A stretch of 64,000 bases of DNA. It comes from JAGVYF01 sp041650315 (GTDB taxonomy: Archaea > Nanobdellota > Nanobdellia > Woesearchaeales > JAGVYF01). The DNA lies in assembly GCA_041650315.1 (NCBI GenBank), contig JBAZLJ010000002.1:248001-312000 (forward strand), given 5' to 3'. Of this stretch, positions 51,948 to 60,511 are shown one piece after another (position 1 is the stretch's first letter; each line of letters starts with the position of its first letter). A program made the position numbers and the translations under genes. The notes under the pieces were generated by a model that saw only the letters and a list, made by a program, of their open reading frames with translations, was not told where the DNA came from and did no database searches.

Positions 51948-53122
51948 TTAGTCCATTTCTCTATAACTGCGATTAATTCACCATTCAATAAACTTTTTTG
52001 AGAACGTTCATCAAGTCTCTGCCAGACCATTGCTATCTCTCCAAAAGAGCTAGCTTCATCTGTGAAACTTATAATCCTGATTATAGCTTGAGATATCTCT
52101 TTAAAGAATTTAGATAATTCTAGGATCTTGTTATAATCATCTGATTCCATGTATGGTTTCCCATCTATGCCCATACCTTTCCCTTTATCTAAAATTATTT
52201 TGCAATAACCGCTTGCGTCATATACCATATCGCCCGCCATATCGAATATACATTTCAAAGCGTTATTGGTCTTGGCTCGGTCCCCTGTCCATTCTTCTGG
52301 ACGATAATGGACTAATGGTTTTCCTACTTTATTGAGGAATCTACCCATTTGGTTGTTCATTCCTTTGAATGCGCTTTTTAATATATCATTTACTTCAATT
52401 TGTTTCACCGCAATCTCTGTGGTCTTCTCTGCAGCTGCTTCTAATTTTTCTGCAGTTTTCTCTACTGCTTTGAGTTCTGCTTTGTCATGAACTTCAGCGA
52501 CCACTTCTTTGACTTCGGCTACTTTCTCCTTTACAGTTTCTAAGGCTACATGAATAAGTTCTGGCGCACGTTTCAATTCAACTTTCTTTAAAGGAGGGGC
52601 TCTTTCAAGTCTACCTTTTTCCATCTCAGCCATTTTCTCTTTGGCTTTCACAACCTCTTCCAATCCTTTCTTTTCTGCTTTCTTCAATTCTTCACTACTG
52701 GCTTCGACTTTCTTAGCAGCATCAACCACTTTCTCTGCAGCTTTCTTCGCTTCTTCGCTCTTATCTGCGACTTTCTCCAAAGCTTCTTTCTTCTCAGAAA
52801 CAGTCTTCGCCTTCTCTACGGAATCCTTCGCTTTCTCTGTTGCTTTGACCTTATCTTCCGCATCTTTTATTGTTGCGACAACTGCTTTCTTGATTTTAGG
52901 ATCTTCAATATTGTCTACAATCTTTTCTAATTTCGCCATCGGTTTTTCCATATTCGGAGTTTTTGGGCCAGCCAATGCTCCTACTGCCATCCAACCTAAA
53001 AGTATCAACATAAGGAAGAAGAATATTGTGAACGACGGCGATTGGTCGTAATCCGCTGCCGAGACGGAAACTAGATTAATAAGAAATATGAAAAAATAAA
53101 GAAATAAAATGCGTCTGGTCAT
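51944..53122 (-). CDS. Membrane-anchored coiled-coil protein
   Basis: About 392 residues from the ATG at 53122. A signal-like N-terminus (RRILFLYFFIFLINLVSVSAA) and a second membrane helix (FTIFFFLMLILLGWMAVGALA) lead into about 170 residues of Ala/Glu/Lys/Val heptad-rich coiled coil (many KAxEKVxxA repeats). The C-terminal domain (residues about 260-392) is helical and unknown. It follows the 573-residue membrane protein by 16 nt, so they are probably co-expressed and may form one envelope assembly. Confidence 0.6.
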   Translation of the reverse strand: MTRRILFLYFFIFLINLVSVSAADYDQSPSFTIFFFLMLILLGWMAVGALAGPKTPNMEKPMAKLEKIVDNIEDPKIKKAVVATIKDAEDKVKATEKAKDSVEKAKTVSEKKEALEKVADKSEEAKKAAEKVVDAAKKVEASSEELKKAEKKGLEEVVKAKEKMAEMEKGRLERAPPLKKVELKRAPELIHVALETVKEKVAEVKEVVAEVHDKAELKAVEKTAEKLEAAAEKTTEIAVKQIEVNDILKSAFKGMNNQMGRFLNKVGKPLVHYRPEEWTGDRAKTNNALKCIFDMAGDMVYDASGYCKIILDKGKGMGIDGKPYMESDDYNKILELSKFFKEISQAIIRIISFTDEASSFGEIAMVWQRLDERSQKSLLNGELIAVIEKWTK

Positions 53123-53138
53123 ATTCAACCCACGCAAT

Positions 53139-54857
53139 CTATGGTTTTTTACTTGCGCTTTTTATGCCGCTGAGCAATTTGTCAAAGTCTTGAATCATGC
53201 TGTTGAATTTCGAATCCAATGCTCTTGTGCTTGACCAAGTTCCTAGCCAGGTTAAATTCACTTTGCCCCAGAGAGCAGATAATTCAGCATATACTGCATC
53301 CACATATTTATCGACTTCTACTTCTTTTGCTTTCAATCCCGCTCCGACAAGACCTTTAGTCTTAGCTGCTTCAAGTTCTTTCCATTTTAACAATAAAAGA
53401 CTTTCAGAAGCGTTCACTTTTGCTATTACTGCTTTGACTTTCTCATCAATCATCTGCAATGTGCCTTCAAATTCCTTTGATTTCTTGAAAAGCCCTGCAT
53501 CAATGTTCTCTACAGATTTTACAATCTCTTTCAATGGTATATCCACTAACCCTATACCTGTTAATGTTTCATCAAGATGACTTCTGCATCCAGCTATTAC
53601 TGCTTTTAGATCAGAAGGTTTTGACGGGTGGAATCTTGACTTATCAAGCAAAGAGTCGAATTTAACATTCAGAAGTTTCGCAACACTTGGACTATTATCC
53701 TTGAAATCTTTTATTTGCTTTTCAACAGCTTTCTTGAATTGTCCTAATGCTACTTCGTTCTCTGCTACAATAATATTAATCGTCTCTTCAAGCTTTTTCA
53801 GTAAGACCATCAAACCCTCGAATTGTTCTCTTACGAATTGAAGTTCATTAATCTGTAAATCAGAGAGCTTGCCTGATTTAGACATAGTTTCGTAATTCGC
53901 TATCTGTGTTTCCACAGCAATTACTTTTACCTGCACTTGACTTAAAGTCTTCTTAGCTTTCTCTACTACTGGTGTAGTCACAACAACTGACTTACCTTTA
54001 TTATCAGTCAATTCTTTTACCATAGTACGAATAGCAGGAATCTGGTCAGTCAACTGCTTGATCAAGCCTTTAAGTCTTGAATCAGTTACTTTACCTTCTG
54101 CATAACCTTTCCATTTATTCAGTTCATTATCATACATCTGCACAGCTTCTAATCTGACTTTATACAATTCGCCTATGCCTCTGTATGCTGAGCTTGACAT
54201 GCTCCAGAACAGGAGATAAACATTATAGAATAATGCTAATCCTATCGCAATCAAAGCCAATCTTATGCCAACAAGCAATACTGGGAATGTTCCTTCTGGA
54301 AGATTCGTCTGGAATAAGTAAAGTGAAGCGTACATGCTGAAGATTGCTACGAGTGATAATAGATAGAATGTTACTCTTATTGCTAAAAAAGGGACTGTCG
54401 CGGCTGCCGGCAATACTTCGAAATTAACGTATAGCATTGCTACGACCATTGCCATGTAGATTAAGATAACAAGGAATGCGCCGCCCGCTGCATATAATCC
54501 GAGCACAATATTCGCTGGAAGCAATATTGCTGTCGCCCATGCGAGTATTAATGAAACTACTATCCTTGGATTCTTCTCGTGCTGAGTGAAGAATTCTGTA
54601 TCTCCCCTCTTGAGAGTTTTTGAAACTAGGAAGATCAGAGTGAAAGCCAACACGAAGATTGCGAATCTTATATATAGCAAAAAAGTTGCATCATTCGTTG
54701 CAGGTACATTCAGAAATATACCGAGGAATGACCAAAAATAAGTAGATAAATCAGCGAGCATCCCAACTGTGAATAATGGCGGGATTTCTGCGGCATTGAC
54801 TAAACCTAAATTAAAAAGAAATGATAACGTTGCTGGAATTACAAATTTCTTATTCAT
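53139..54857 (-). CDS. Membrane protein with large helical C-terminal domain
   Basis: About 572 residues from the second ATG (54857), 5 nt after GGTGAT; a first ATG is at 54860. A signal-like N-terminus is followed by about six membrane helices to residue 225, then about 340 residues of long charged helices (coiled-coil type). No domain is recognised. Together with the downstream coiled-coil gene and the divergent tiny membrane proteins it may make an envelope system. The promoter region is shared with the divergent operon. Confidence 0.6.
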   Translation of the reverse strand: MNKKFVIPATLSFLFNLGLVNAAEIPPLFTVGMLADLSTYFWSFLGIFLNVPATNDATFLLYIRFAIFVLAFTLIFLVSKTLKRGDTEFFTQHEKNPRIVVSLILAWATAILLPANIVLGLYAAGGAFLVILIYMAMVVAMLYVNFEVLPAAATVPFLAIRVTFYLLSLVAIFSMYASLYLFQTNLPEGTFPVLLVGIRLALIAIGLALFYNVYLLFWSMSSSAYRGIGELYKVRLEAVQMYDNELNKWKGYAEGKVTDSRLKGLIKQLTDQIPAIRTMVKELTDNKGKSVVVTTPVVEKAKKTLSQVQVKVIAVETQIANYETMSKSGKLSDLQINELQFVREQFEGLMVLLKKLEETINIIVAENEVALGQFKKAVEKQIKDFKDNSPSVAKLLNVKFDSLLDKSRFHPSKPSDLKAVIAGCRSHLDETLTGIGLVDIPLKEIVKSVENIDAGLFKKSKEFEGTLQMIDEKVKAVIAKVNASESLLLLKWKELEAAKTKGLVGAGLKAKEVEVDKYVDAVYAELSALWGKVNLTWLGTWSSTRALDSKFNSMIQDFDKLLSGIKSASKKP

Positions 54858-54982
54858 CATCTATCACCTATGAGTTTATATTAGTATAATATAGTAAATT
54901 CAGGCAATTTTAGTATATAAAGGTTTGCAAAATTCTAAAACAATAATATTTAAATATCATAAAATCCTAAATATTCAGATTA

Positions 54983-54990
54983 GAGGTGAT
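54983..54990 (+). promoter_or_regulatory. Perfect Shine-Dalgarno deciding a TTG start
   Basis: GAGGTGAT at 54983-54990 is fully complementary to the conserved 3' end of archaeal 16S rRNA, and stands 4 nt before TTG 54995. A TATA-like box (about 54947-54956) lies upstream. Confidence 0.6.
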
Positions 54991-54994
54991 TCCA

Positions 54995-55150
54995 TTGAAT
55001 AAGAAAGGTTTCGTCTGGTACTTGTTCCAGGAAGAGATGATATACATGACAATAGGTATAGTTGTCGGAGTAATCGTAGGATATCTGATGATCACTGATG
55101 TCATTCAAGTATCACAATATGTACAGTTATGCGCTAGTATAGTTGAATAG
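54995..55150 (+). CDS. Tiny KKGF-type membrane protein 1
   Basis: A 51-residue protein starting at TTG with a perfect SD. The N-terminus NKKGFVWYLFQEEMIYMT is followed by one membrane helix (IGIVVGVIVGYLMI). The next two genes have the same start pattern, so the three are paralogous. The KKG before the hydrophobic part resembles class III pilin signals, with an acidic residue a few positions after it, but the protein is far shorter than a pilin. Confidence 0.6.
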   Translation: MNKKGFVWYLFQEEMIYMTIGIVVGVIVGYLMITDVIQVSQYVQLCASIVE

Positions 55151-55161
55151 AGGTGTTGATG

Positions 55162-55308
55162 ATGAATACTAAAGGTTTTATCTGGTACTTATTCCAAAAA
55201 GAAGTATTGTTTTTCACAATCGGATTTTTTATAGGGCTTGGCGTGATGATTGGTTGGGCATTGGGAATTGTTCCTATACCTTACGCAATTTGTCCAGTCG
55301 CTCCATGA
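55162..55308 (+). CDS. Tiny KKGF-type membrane protein 2
   Basis: A 48-residue protein (ATG at 55162; another in-frame ATG at 55159) behind AGGTG. NTKGFIWYLFQKEVLFF aligns with the start of protein 1, position for position, and is followed by one membrane helix (TIGFFIGLGVMIGWALG) and a Pro-rich end. It overlaps the next gene by ATGA. Confidence 0.6.
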   Translation: MNTKGFIWYLFQKEVLFFTIGFFIGLGVMIGWALGIVPIPYAICPVAP

Positions 55309-55424
55309 ATATGAATAAAAAAGGAATGATGGTTTTTGTGAAAACATTCACATACGGATTCCTGTTAGGGGGATTCGTGATGTTTCTATACTTAGAAGGG
55401 TTGCTTGACGGATGGCTGATATGA
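55305..55424 (+). CDS. Tiny KKG-type membrane protein 3
   Basis: A 39-residue protein beginning in the ATGA overlap. MNKKGMMVFVKTFTYGF corresponds to the conserved start of proteins 1 and 2, followed by one membrane helix (LLGGFVMFLYLEGLL). Its stop overlaps the next start (ATGA), so the four genes are tightly coupled. Confidence 0.55.
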   Translation: MNMNKKGMMVFVKTFTYGFLLGGFVMFLYLEGLLDGWLI

Positions 55425-55654
55425 ATTTCGGACATAATTCTTGGAATCCTTTCAGTCTAGGGACTATCTTCTCATTAGTATTGATCATAAATGGCGCTTG
55501 GCTAATTGCTTCATTATTAGGGTACAATATGCCGTTAATAACAAATAGGACTATAATAATATCAACATGGATCTGCGCAATTGGCAGTATCTATTGCGGA
55601 CTGCATTTAATACTTCTAAAATTTAAACATAAAACTTTGAAAACATTATTATAA
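55421..55654 (+). CDS. Small two-helix membrane protein
   Basis: A 77-residue protein from the ATGA overlap at 55421 (an in-frame ATG also at 55412). Two or three membrane helices are predicted (LGTIFSLVLIINGAWLIASLL and IIISTWICAIGSIYCGLHLILL), with a basic C-terminus. It is not clearly related to the three tiny proteins before it but belongs to their operon. It converges with the eL33 gene, 3 bp apart. Confidence 0.6.
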   Translation: MNFGHNSWNPFSLGTIFSLVLIINGAWLIASLLGYNMPLITNRTIIISTWICAIGSIYCGLHLILLKFKHKTLKTLL

Positions 55655-55657
55655 AAT

Positions 55658-55915
55658 TTATAGAACTTGTATTTTAGTGCCGATGCTTTGGCCAGGCATA
55701 CCTGTTGAGAAAATAGCTCTTACTGCGCCGGAATTGCCGTGTGGAGCTTGTATCTTGCCTTTAAGCTCTTTACCTGCTGGGCTGGTCCAGACTAGTTCTT
55801 TGCCTACATATTTAGCTGCTTCTTCTCTAGAAGTCACGCCAGGCAATACTACGATCATATGATTCATAGTGGTCCTTGACCTTCCTCTCCTGAAATTAGA
55901 TATTGAGCCTTCCAT
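55658..55915 (-). CDS. rpl35ae: Ribosomal protein eL33 (L35Ae)
   Basis: An 85-residue protein with the L35Ae pattern: ISNFRRGRSRTTMNHMIV, SREEAAKYVGKELVWTSPAGK and the C-terminal IQAPHGNSGAVRAIFSTGMPG followed by IGTKI. It is a large-subunit protein found in archaea and eukaryotes; the length is normal. A TATA box (about 55939-55948) lies about 27 nt before the ATG. Confidence 0.92.
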   Translation of the reverse strand: MEGSISNFRRGRSRTTMNHMIVVLPGVTSREEAAKYVGKELVWTSPAGKELKGKIQAPHGNSGAVRAIFSTGMPGQSIGTKIQVL

Positions 55916-55955
55916 GGAGTACTTGGATTTCGAGGCGATTTATAAAGGTTTTGGT

Positions 55956-56177
55956 TTATCGTATTGTATTCCAATAACTATCAAGCGTTGATTTCAATTT
56001 AACCATACTCTTGGATAATCCGCCAGCACTATCCACTGCCAACTCAACCTCTGCTGATTTGAGAGCTTTTCCTGGAAGTTTCGCTTTCCTTATTGCGCCA
56101 ACTATTGCCTGCTTAAATTGAGAATATTGAGTATCAAATGCCACAAACGCTTCTTCAAGTTCATTTGCTGTAGTCAT
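55956..56177 (-). CDS. Small hypothetical helical protein
   Basis: 73 residues from the ATG at 56177, which follows the SD GGTGAT by 3 nt; the longer TTG start at 56192 is less likely. It is predicted to be two or three helices, with a central basic stretch (AIRKAKLPGKALKSAEVEL). No family or function is recognised. It lies between eL33 and a permease gene on the same strand. Confidence 0.55.
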   Translation of the reverse strand: MTTANELEEAFVAFDTQYSQFKQAIVGAIRKAKLPGKALKSAEVELAVDSAGGLSKSMVKLKSTLDSYWNTIR

Positions 56178-56226
56178 AATATCACCATCCAAATCATTAG
56201 CTCTATAATATAAAAGCTTTATTGTG

Positions 56227-57438
56227 TTATAACAGAAAGAACATGATTACCGGCAATAACAGGCAACCCATTGCGTGACTTCGATTGACGTTCGCCAGCG
56301 GCGCAATCAATCCCAAACTTGTCGAAATGAATAGGATGAATAAACCAATCGGACCTGAGAAATATAATACCAATAATGATACGAACGAGATTACGCCGAT
56401 GCACAGCTTTCTATAATTGACTTTTACTATCAAGCTGGAAAAGGTCTTCGCGCAGAACAATGCGAGCCATGAAGAGAATGCGCCGGCAAGTATAACTACC
56501 GCCATCAACGCAATGAATTGATTCATTGTGATCTTGCCCATCAGTTCCTGAACCACAATGACTACGCCGTTCCTTGCTTTGTCTATCGCGTAAAATGTTA
56601 CTAATGAAAAAAGAAAATTGACTGTACCAATACCACCAGTGAGAATCATAAATGCATAATTCCCTATGTCGCCGACTATTTGCGTCGCGACAATCGCCGC
56701 CTGTGCAGCGCCTAGGCCTGGAAAGAAACCTGTGAGCATACCTGAGAATGTAGCTGCTGCAAAAGTCTTGGCTTTGATTTTGTTCGGAATCTGGATATCT
56801 TCAGTTATTCTTTGCTTAGGGATCTTTGTGTTTGTCGATAATGATAATAATAATCCACTGATGCCGAACAGACCGGATAATAACGGAAGCAGCGGTTGCT
56901 GGATGTTCGGGTAATTCAATACCAATATGCCTAAAGCGCCTGATGAGAAGAAAATGAAGCAGTTCCACATCAGCTTGTTAAGGTTATTTTCTTTGGTTAG
57001 CATGTATATCACTACTACCAAAAGTATCCAGCCGATGTAAGGCGTGATATACTCAGACATTGCCGGCAAAATCGGTATGAGGAATGGACTGAGAACAACT
57101 GTCAATAATAAACAACTGAATGCGCCGATGACTGTCAATTTCACTGCTTCATAACCCCTGCCTTCCAAAAGCATCCTGTGGCCTGGCAATGCTGTAAGCG
57201 CTTCATCCGCATCTGGCGCGCCAAGATATACCGATGGAACTGCATCAAGGAATGTGTGCGTTATTCCCATCGCTATGATGAATGCTGCTAATGTTATCGG
57301 TTCTGTGAAACCTAAAAGATATGCTGAAAAGTTCAAAAGCAATAATGAAACGAGATTGATGTGAACTCCGGGAGTAAGGCCTGTGATAATGCCGCCAAGA
57401 CAGCCGAGGAATACTGCGAGCAGAAGTTCGAAAATCAT
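56227..57438 (-). CDS. TctA/DUF112-family membrane permease
   Basis: A 403-residue protein with about ten to twelve membrane helices. GGIITGLTPGVHINL near the start and MLTGFFPGLGAAQAAIVA in the middle are the paired Gly/Pro motifs of TctA-type (tripartite tricarboxylate transporter large subunit) proteins, here in the archaeal DUF112 form. No TctB or TctC partner is present. The substrate is unknown. It overlaps the upstream OB-fold gene by ATGA. Confidence 0.82.
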   Translation of the reverse strand: MIFELLLAVFLGCLGGIITGLTPGVHINLVSLLLLNFSAYLLGFTEPITLAAFIIAMGITHTFLDAVPSVYLGAPDADEALTALPGHRMLLEGRGYEAVKLTVIGAFSCLLLTVVLSPFLIPILPAMSEYITPYIGWILLVVVIYMLTKENNLNKLMWNCFIFFSSGALGILVLNYPNIQQPLLPLLSGLFGISGLLLSLSTNTKIPKQRITEDIQIPNKIKAKTFAAATFSGMLTGFFPGLGAAQAAIVATQIVGDIGNYAFMILTGGIGTVNFLFSLVTFYAIDKARNGVVIVVQELMGKITMNQFIALMAVVILAGAFSSWLALFCAKTFSSLIVKVNYRKLCIGVISFVSLLVLYFSGPIGLFILFISTSLGLIAPLANVNRSHAMGCLLLPVIMFFLL

Positions 57439-57776
57439 TTTCTTTCAATCCTGTCTGCGATTAGTTCTAATTCGCCGTTGTAATCCTGAGCCTTGCCGAT
57501 AATCTCTACTTCATCGCCTTTGTTTAGCGTAAGATTCGTATCGAATATCAGCACAGGCATCCTATTGTGCTGCGCAATCTCTAGCATAGTTGTCTGTTCT
57601 GTCTGGCTAATCTTTGTGATTATACCTGTGACTTTCAATGTCTTGTCAACATCCAAGCTAGTGAGCTTGCTTATGTCTGTATTATCTAACTGAGTGAAAC
57701 TAGACATCACAAACAATATTATCAATCCGATGATAGAACTGACGACCGCCAGCTTCAATAAAGTCTTTTCCTGCAT
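57435..57776 (-). CDS. Membrane-anchored OB-fold protein
   Basis: A 113-residue protein with one N-terminal membrane helix (LKLAVVSSIIGLIILFVMSSF) and a small beta domain (VDKTLKVTGIITKISQTEQ to VEIIGKAQDYNGELELIADRI) that looks like an OB fold of the tRNA_anti/NfeD type, probably outside the membrane. It precedes the permease gene with an ATGA overlap. The ligand is unknown. Confidence 0.65.
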   Translation of the reverse strand: MQEKTLLKLAVVSSIIGLIILFVMSSFTQLDNTDISKLTSLDVDKTLKVTGIITKISQTEQTTMLEIAQHNRMPVLIFDTNLTLNKGDEVEIIGKAQDYNGELELIADRIERK

Positions 57777-57857
57777 TCGGTTGCGGATTATGGCTACTTT
57801 TATATATATTTCTAAGTTCGGAAACCTTTAAATAAATCTTAAAGCGTAAAAACAGCC

Positions 57858-58421
57858 ATGAGCTATGTTGAAGATATTGAAAAAATAAATAAACTCGCAA
57901 AAGAGTTGATGAAACACGGAATGGCGACTAACCTCGTCGATGCTGTTTCTAAGGCACAATCTACACTGAAAGACACCGGCAACATCGGATTGGATATCAC
58001 TGATCTGAAAAGAAGATATGATGCAGAGCAACCTATGAAAACTGCTTCTGATATGCCTCATATTGATATGGGCAACAGCGAAGCGCCTAGAAGAGAAGTT
58101 GTCGATATCAGCTGGCAAGATGCAATGGCAAAGAATACGAAATATATTGTTGAACAATTGCAACTGAATCAAGCAGGGCTTACGAAATTGAATGCAGATC
58201 TTGAAGAAATGAGAAAAATGCTTCAAGAACTAAGAGGCCAGCAAGCTAAATTCGCTATGCCTGCATCTAAAGAGCAAGTCATCAATATGAATGATGAGCC
58301 TGCACCAGTTCAAAGATCCGGACACGAACCGAAACCTGACTCTATATATCATCCAAAGCAAGGCAATTTCAAGCCAGAAGATGTTTCTATCGAGAAGATG
58401 TTCTATTTCGGAAACAAATAA
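57858..58421 (+). CDS. Hypothetical coiled-coil protein
   Basis: A 187-residue soluble protein. The N-terminal helix pair (SYVEDIEKINKLAKELMKHG) precedes a disordered acidic linker, a coiled coil (KYIVEQLQLNQAGLTKLNADL onward, about 95-135) and a Pro-rich tail ending VSIEKMFYFGNK. A TATA box (about 57826-57838) lies 26 nt before the ATG, implying a leaderless mRNA. No function is recognised. Confidence 0.6.
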   Translation: MSYVEDIEKINKLAKELMKHGMATNLVDAVSKAQSTLKDTGNIGLDITDLKRRYDAEQPMKTASDMPHIDMGNSEAPRREVVDISWQDAMAKNTKYIVEQLQLNQAGLTKLNADLEEMRKMLQELRGQQAKFAMPASKEQVINMNDEPAPVQRSGHEPKPDSIYHPKQGNFKPEDVSIEKMFYFGNK

Positions 58422-58424
58422 GCA

Positions 58425-58454
58425 TTTTGCTTATTTTTAATTTTTATTTCTTTT
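58425..58454. terminator. T-rich terminator between convergent genes
   Basis: The 31-bp gap contains several T-runs on the plus strand (tttttaatttttatttctttt), a likely stop signal for the 57858 gene. Confidence 0.45.
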
Positions 58455-59160
58455 AGAATAACTGCATCAGTTCTACTAAACTTTTTATCTCGTGCTTAGG
58501 GATCTCTTTGCCGGTCGCCGGATAATAATAACGTTTTCCGCGCCTTAGCCAGACTGAAGTCATGCCTAATTTATTTGCGGGCAGTATATCCCTAGGCGGA
58601 TTGTCGCCGATCATTACTGAATCTTTTGCCTGCACTTTAAGTTTTTTCATGGCGAGTTTGAATACGGCTATATTCGGTTTTTCGTAACCGACTTCGCTTG
58701 TGGTCACTACCACTTTGAAATATTTATTAAGACCAATCGCTTTCAAACGTCTGTTCTGGATTTCCTTTAATCCATTAGTTATAACGCCTAATTTGTAGCC
58801 TTTCTTCTTGAGATATTTCAACGCGATTTCCGCGTCATAAAATGGAGAAGCATTCTCACACGAAACGTTCCAGAAAAGATTTAACATATCTTCTGCCATT
58901 TCTTTAGTATATTTTTTCTGATGCTTCAGGAATTCTGTTATCCATAGCATCCTATCTCCTCTTGCTGGAAGCTGAAGATATTCTTGTTTGATGCGCTGCT
59001 TTATCTTAGTGAAATCTGCGAACATCTCTGCTAAATCGCATTTCTTATGCTTGCTGCAGAAATATTCTATGGCTTTCAGTTCCGCTTTTATTTTTGAATT
59101 TGAATCTTTGTAAGAATAAAGAGTATCATCCAGATCGAAAAATATTGCTTTTACCATCAT
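58453..59160 (-). CDS. HAD-superfamily phosphatase (YjjG-like), coupled to RuBisCO
   Basis: About 235 residues from the ATG at 59160 (a second ATG at 59157); the first ATG overlaps the RuBisCO stop as ATGA. HAD motifs: FFDLDDTLYSYKD (motif I), VITNGLKEIQN (II), VGYEKPNIAVFKLAM (III) and VMIGDNPPRDI (IV), with a helical C1 cap between. It is probably a small-molecule phosphatase. Overlap with RuBisCO hints at removal of a side product such as 2-phosphoglycolate; general nucleotidase activity is the alternative. Confidence 0.8.
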   Translation of the reverse strand: MMVKAIFFDLDDTLYSYKDSNSKIKAELKAIEYFCSKHKKCDLAEMFADFTKIKQRIKQEYLQLPARGDRMLWITEFLKHQKKYTKEMAEDMLNLFWNVSCENASPFYDAEIALKYLKKKGYKLGVITNGLKEIQNRRLKAIGLNKYFKVVVTTSEVGYEKPNIAVFKLAMKKLKVQAKDSVMIGDNPPRDILPANKLGMTSVWLRRGKRYYYPATGKEIPKHEIKSLVELMQLF

Positions 59161-60455
59161 TTGGTCCCTTTGGTCCCCCAATGATCCAGTGCTTGTTTCA
59201 ATTCTATGCTATTAGCAGCCGCTTGTCGCAATGGAATTCCGTCCATATACGCTTCAACTGCTTCACGCATTGCTTTTGCACCGGCGTAGCTACCTGAAGG
59301 ATGGCCATGTATGCCGCCGCCAATCTGCAACATTATATTAGAACCCATTCTATCCATTACTTTGTCAACTAATAACGGATGTAGTCCGCCTGACGAACAA
59401 GGGAACTGCGCTTTCATCTCACACCAATCCTGTTCAAGAGTATGCAATGATTTGTCTTCCTTGACTTTATCCAATGTTATTTGATTGCCAAGATGAAGAA
59501 CTTCTTCTTTTCCGCCAACTAGCTTACCTACATTAGCTGTACCTATGTGAAGAGTATCTACACCCATCAATCTTGCGCATTTCGCGATTGTGTTCATGCT
59601 TATGCCTTGATATTTGTCTCTTGTGATTGCGCCATGCATCGCTCTATGCGCGTGGAGCGCCAAGCCTAAGTCACCGCAGATTTCTCTCATTGAATTCACT
59701 GCTGCCCAACCGGTTGTGATTATGTCGATCATAGCAAATTCGCCGCCTTGTTTTGCGATGAATTTTGCCCTTTTCTCCATCTCTTTCACAGTCGGGCCTG
59801 TGATGTTTATCAAATATGATTTCTTCTCGCCTGTTTCTTTTTCTATTCTGTCCCTTACTTTCAAGCAAGCTGTAACTCTTCTTTCGAATGGATTAAAAAA
59901 TTGATTTGTGAGATTTTCATCATCTTTGAGAAGATCAAGCCCGCCTTCCCAGATCATCCTGCCCATATTGGTATGCTCTTGTGTAGTCATTCCTACTTTT
60001 GGTTTAGCTACTGAAAGCATTATTGGACGTTCTTTAACGTGCATGAATTTTCTTATGCCTTCCCTTCCGAATTTCGGGCCAGGGAATAATTTGATTAATT
60101 TTTCTGTGAATTGGATATCTTCAAGTCTCAACGAACTGACTGCTTTCATACCGAAAACGTTGCCGGCTATTGAAGCAAGAATCTGGGGCATATTGCCCGG
60201 CTCGAAATGATCTTCTGGGTAAGCTATCTTAATCCAATCGCCTTTGGCTTCAAATACCCAAGCTGATACTGAATCAACATATTTGTATTGTGTGGTGTCA
60301 ATAGCTGACCATGTTCCGACTGATGATTCTGCGGCAACTGCACCCCAAGCTCTTTTATTATTTGACCAACTAGGAACTTTTACCCTAAATGAAGCGACTA
60401 CATCATGTTTAGAAGGACGTTTGCCAAGCTTGACGAAATGATTATAATCTGCCAT
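59157..60455 (-). CDS. rbcL: Form III ribulose-bisphosphate carboxylase large subunit
   Basis: A 432-residue archaeal form III RuBisCO. All active-site residues are visible: Glu43 and Thr48 (ESSVGTW), Asn99 (GNVFGMK), Lys151/Lys153 (AKPKVG), carbamylated Lys177 with Asp179 and Glu180 (GGLDLLKDDENLT), His270/Arg271/His274, His303, loop-6 Lys311 (VGKL), Ser355 and the GGGIHGHP phosphate loop. It fixes CO2 on RuBP, usually derived from AMP in such archaea. AMP phosphorylase and R15P isomerase are not in the window. An SD (GAGGTG) precedes the ATG. Confidence 0.94.
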   Translation of the reverse strand: MADYNHFVKLGKRPSKHDVVASFRVKVPSWSNNKRAWGAVAAESSVGTWSAIDTTQYKYVDSVSAWVFEAKGDWIKIAYPEDHFEPGNMPQILASIAGNVFGMKAVSSLRLEDIQFTEKLIKLFPGPKFGREGIRKFMHVKERPIMLSVAKPKVGMTTQEHTNMGRMIWEGGLDLLKDDENLTNQFFNPFERRVTACLKVRDRIEKETGEKKSYLINITGPTVKEMEKRAKFIAKQGGEFAMIDIITTGWAAVNSMREICGDLGLALHAHRAMHGAITRDKYQGISMNTIAKCARLMGVDTLHIGTANVGKLVGGKEEVLHLGNQITLDKVKEDKSLHTLEQDWCEMKAQFPCSSGGLHPLLVDKVMDRMGSNIMLQIGGGIHGHPSGSYAGAKAMREAVEAYMDGIPLRQAAANSIELKQALDHWGTKGTK

Positions 60456-60511
60456 GAATACACCTCTTTATAGTGATATATTATAGAATAAAGGATATAT
60501 AAAATTAATGA

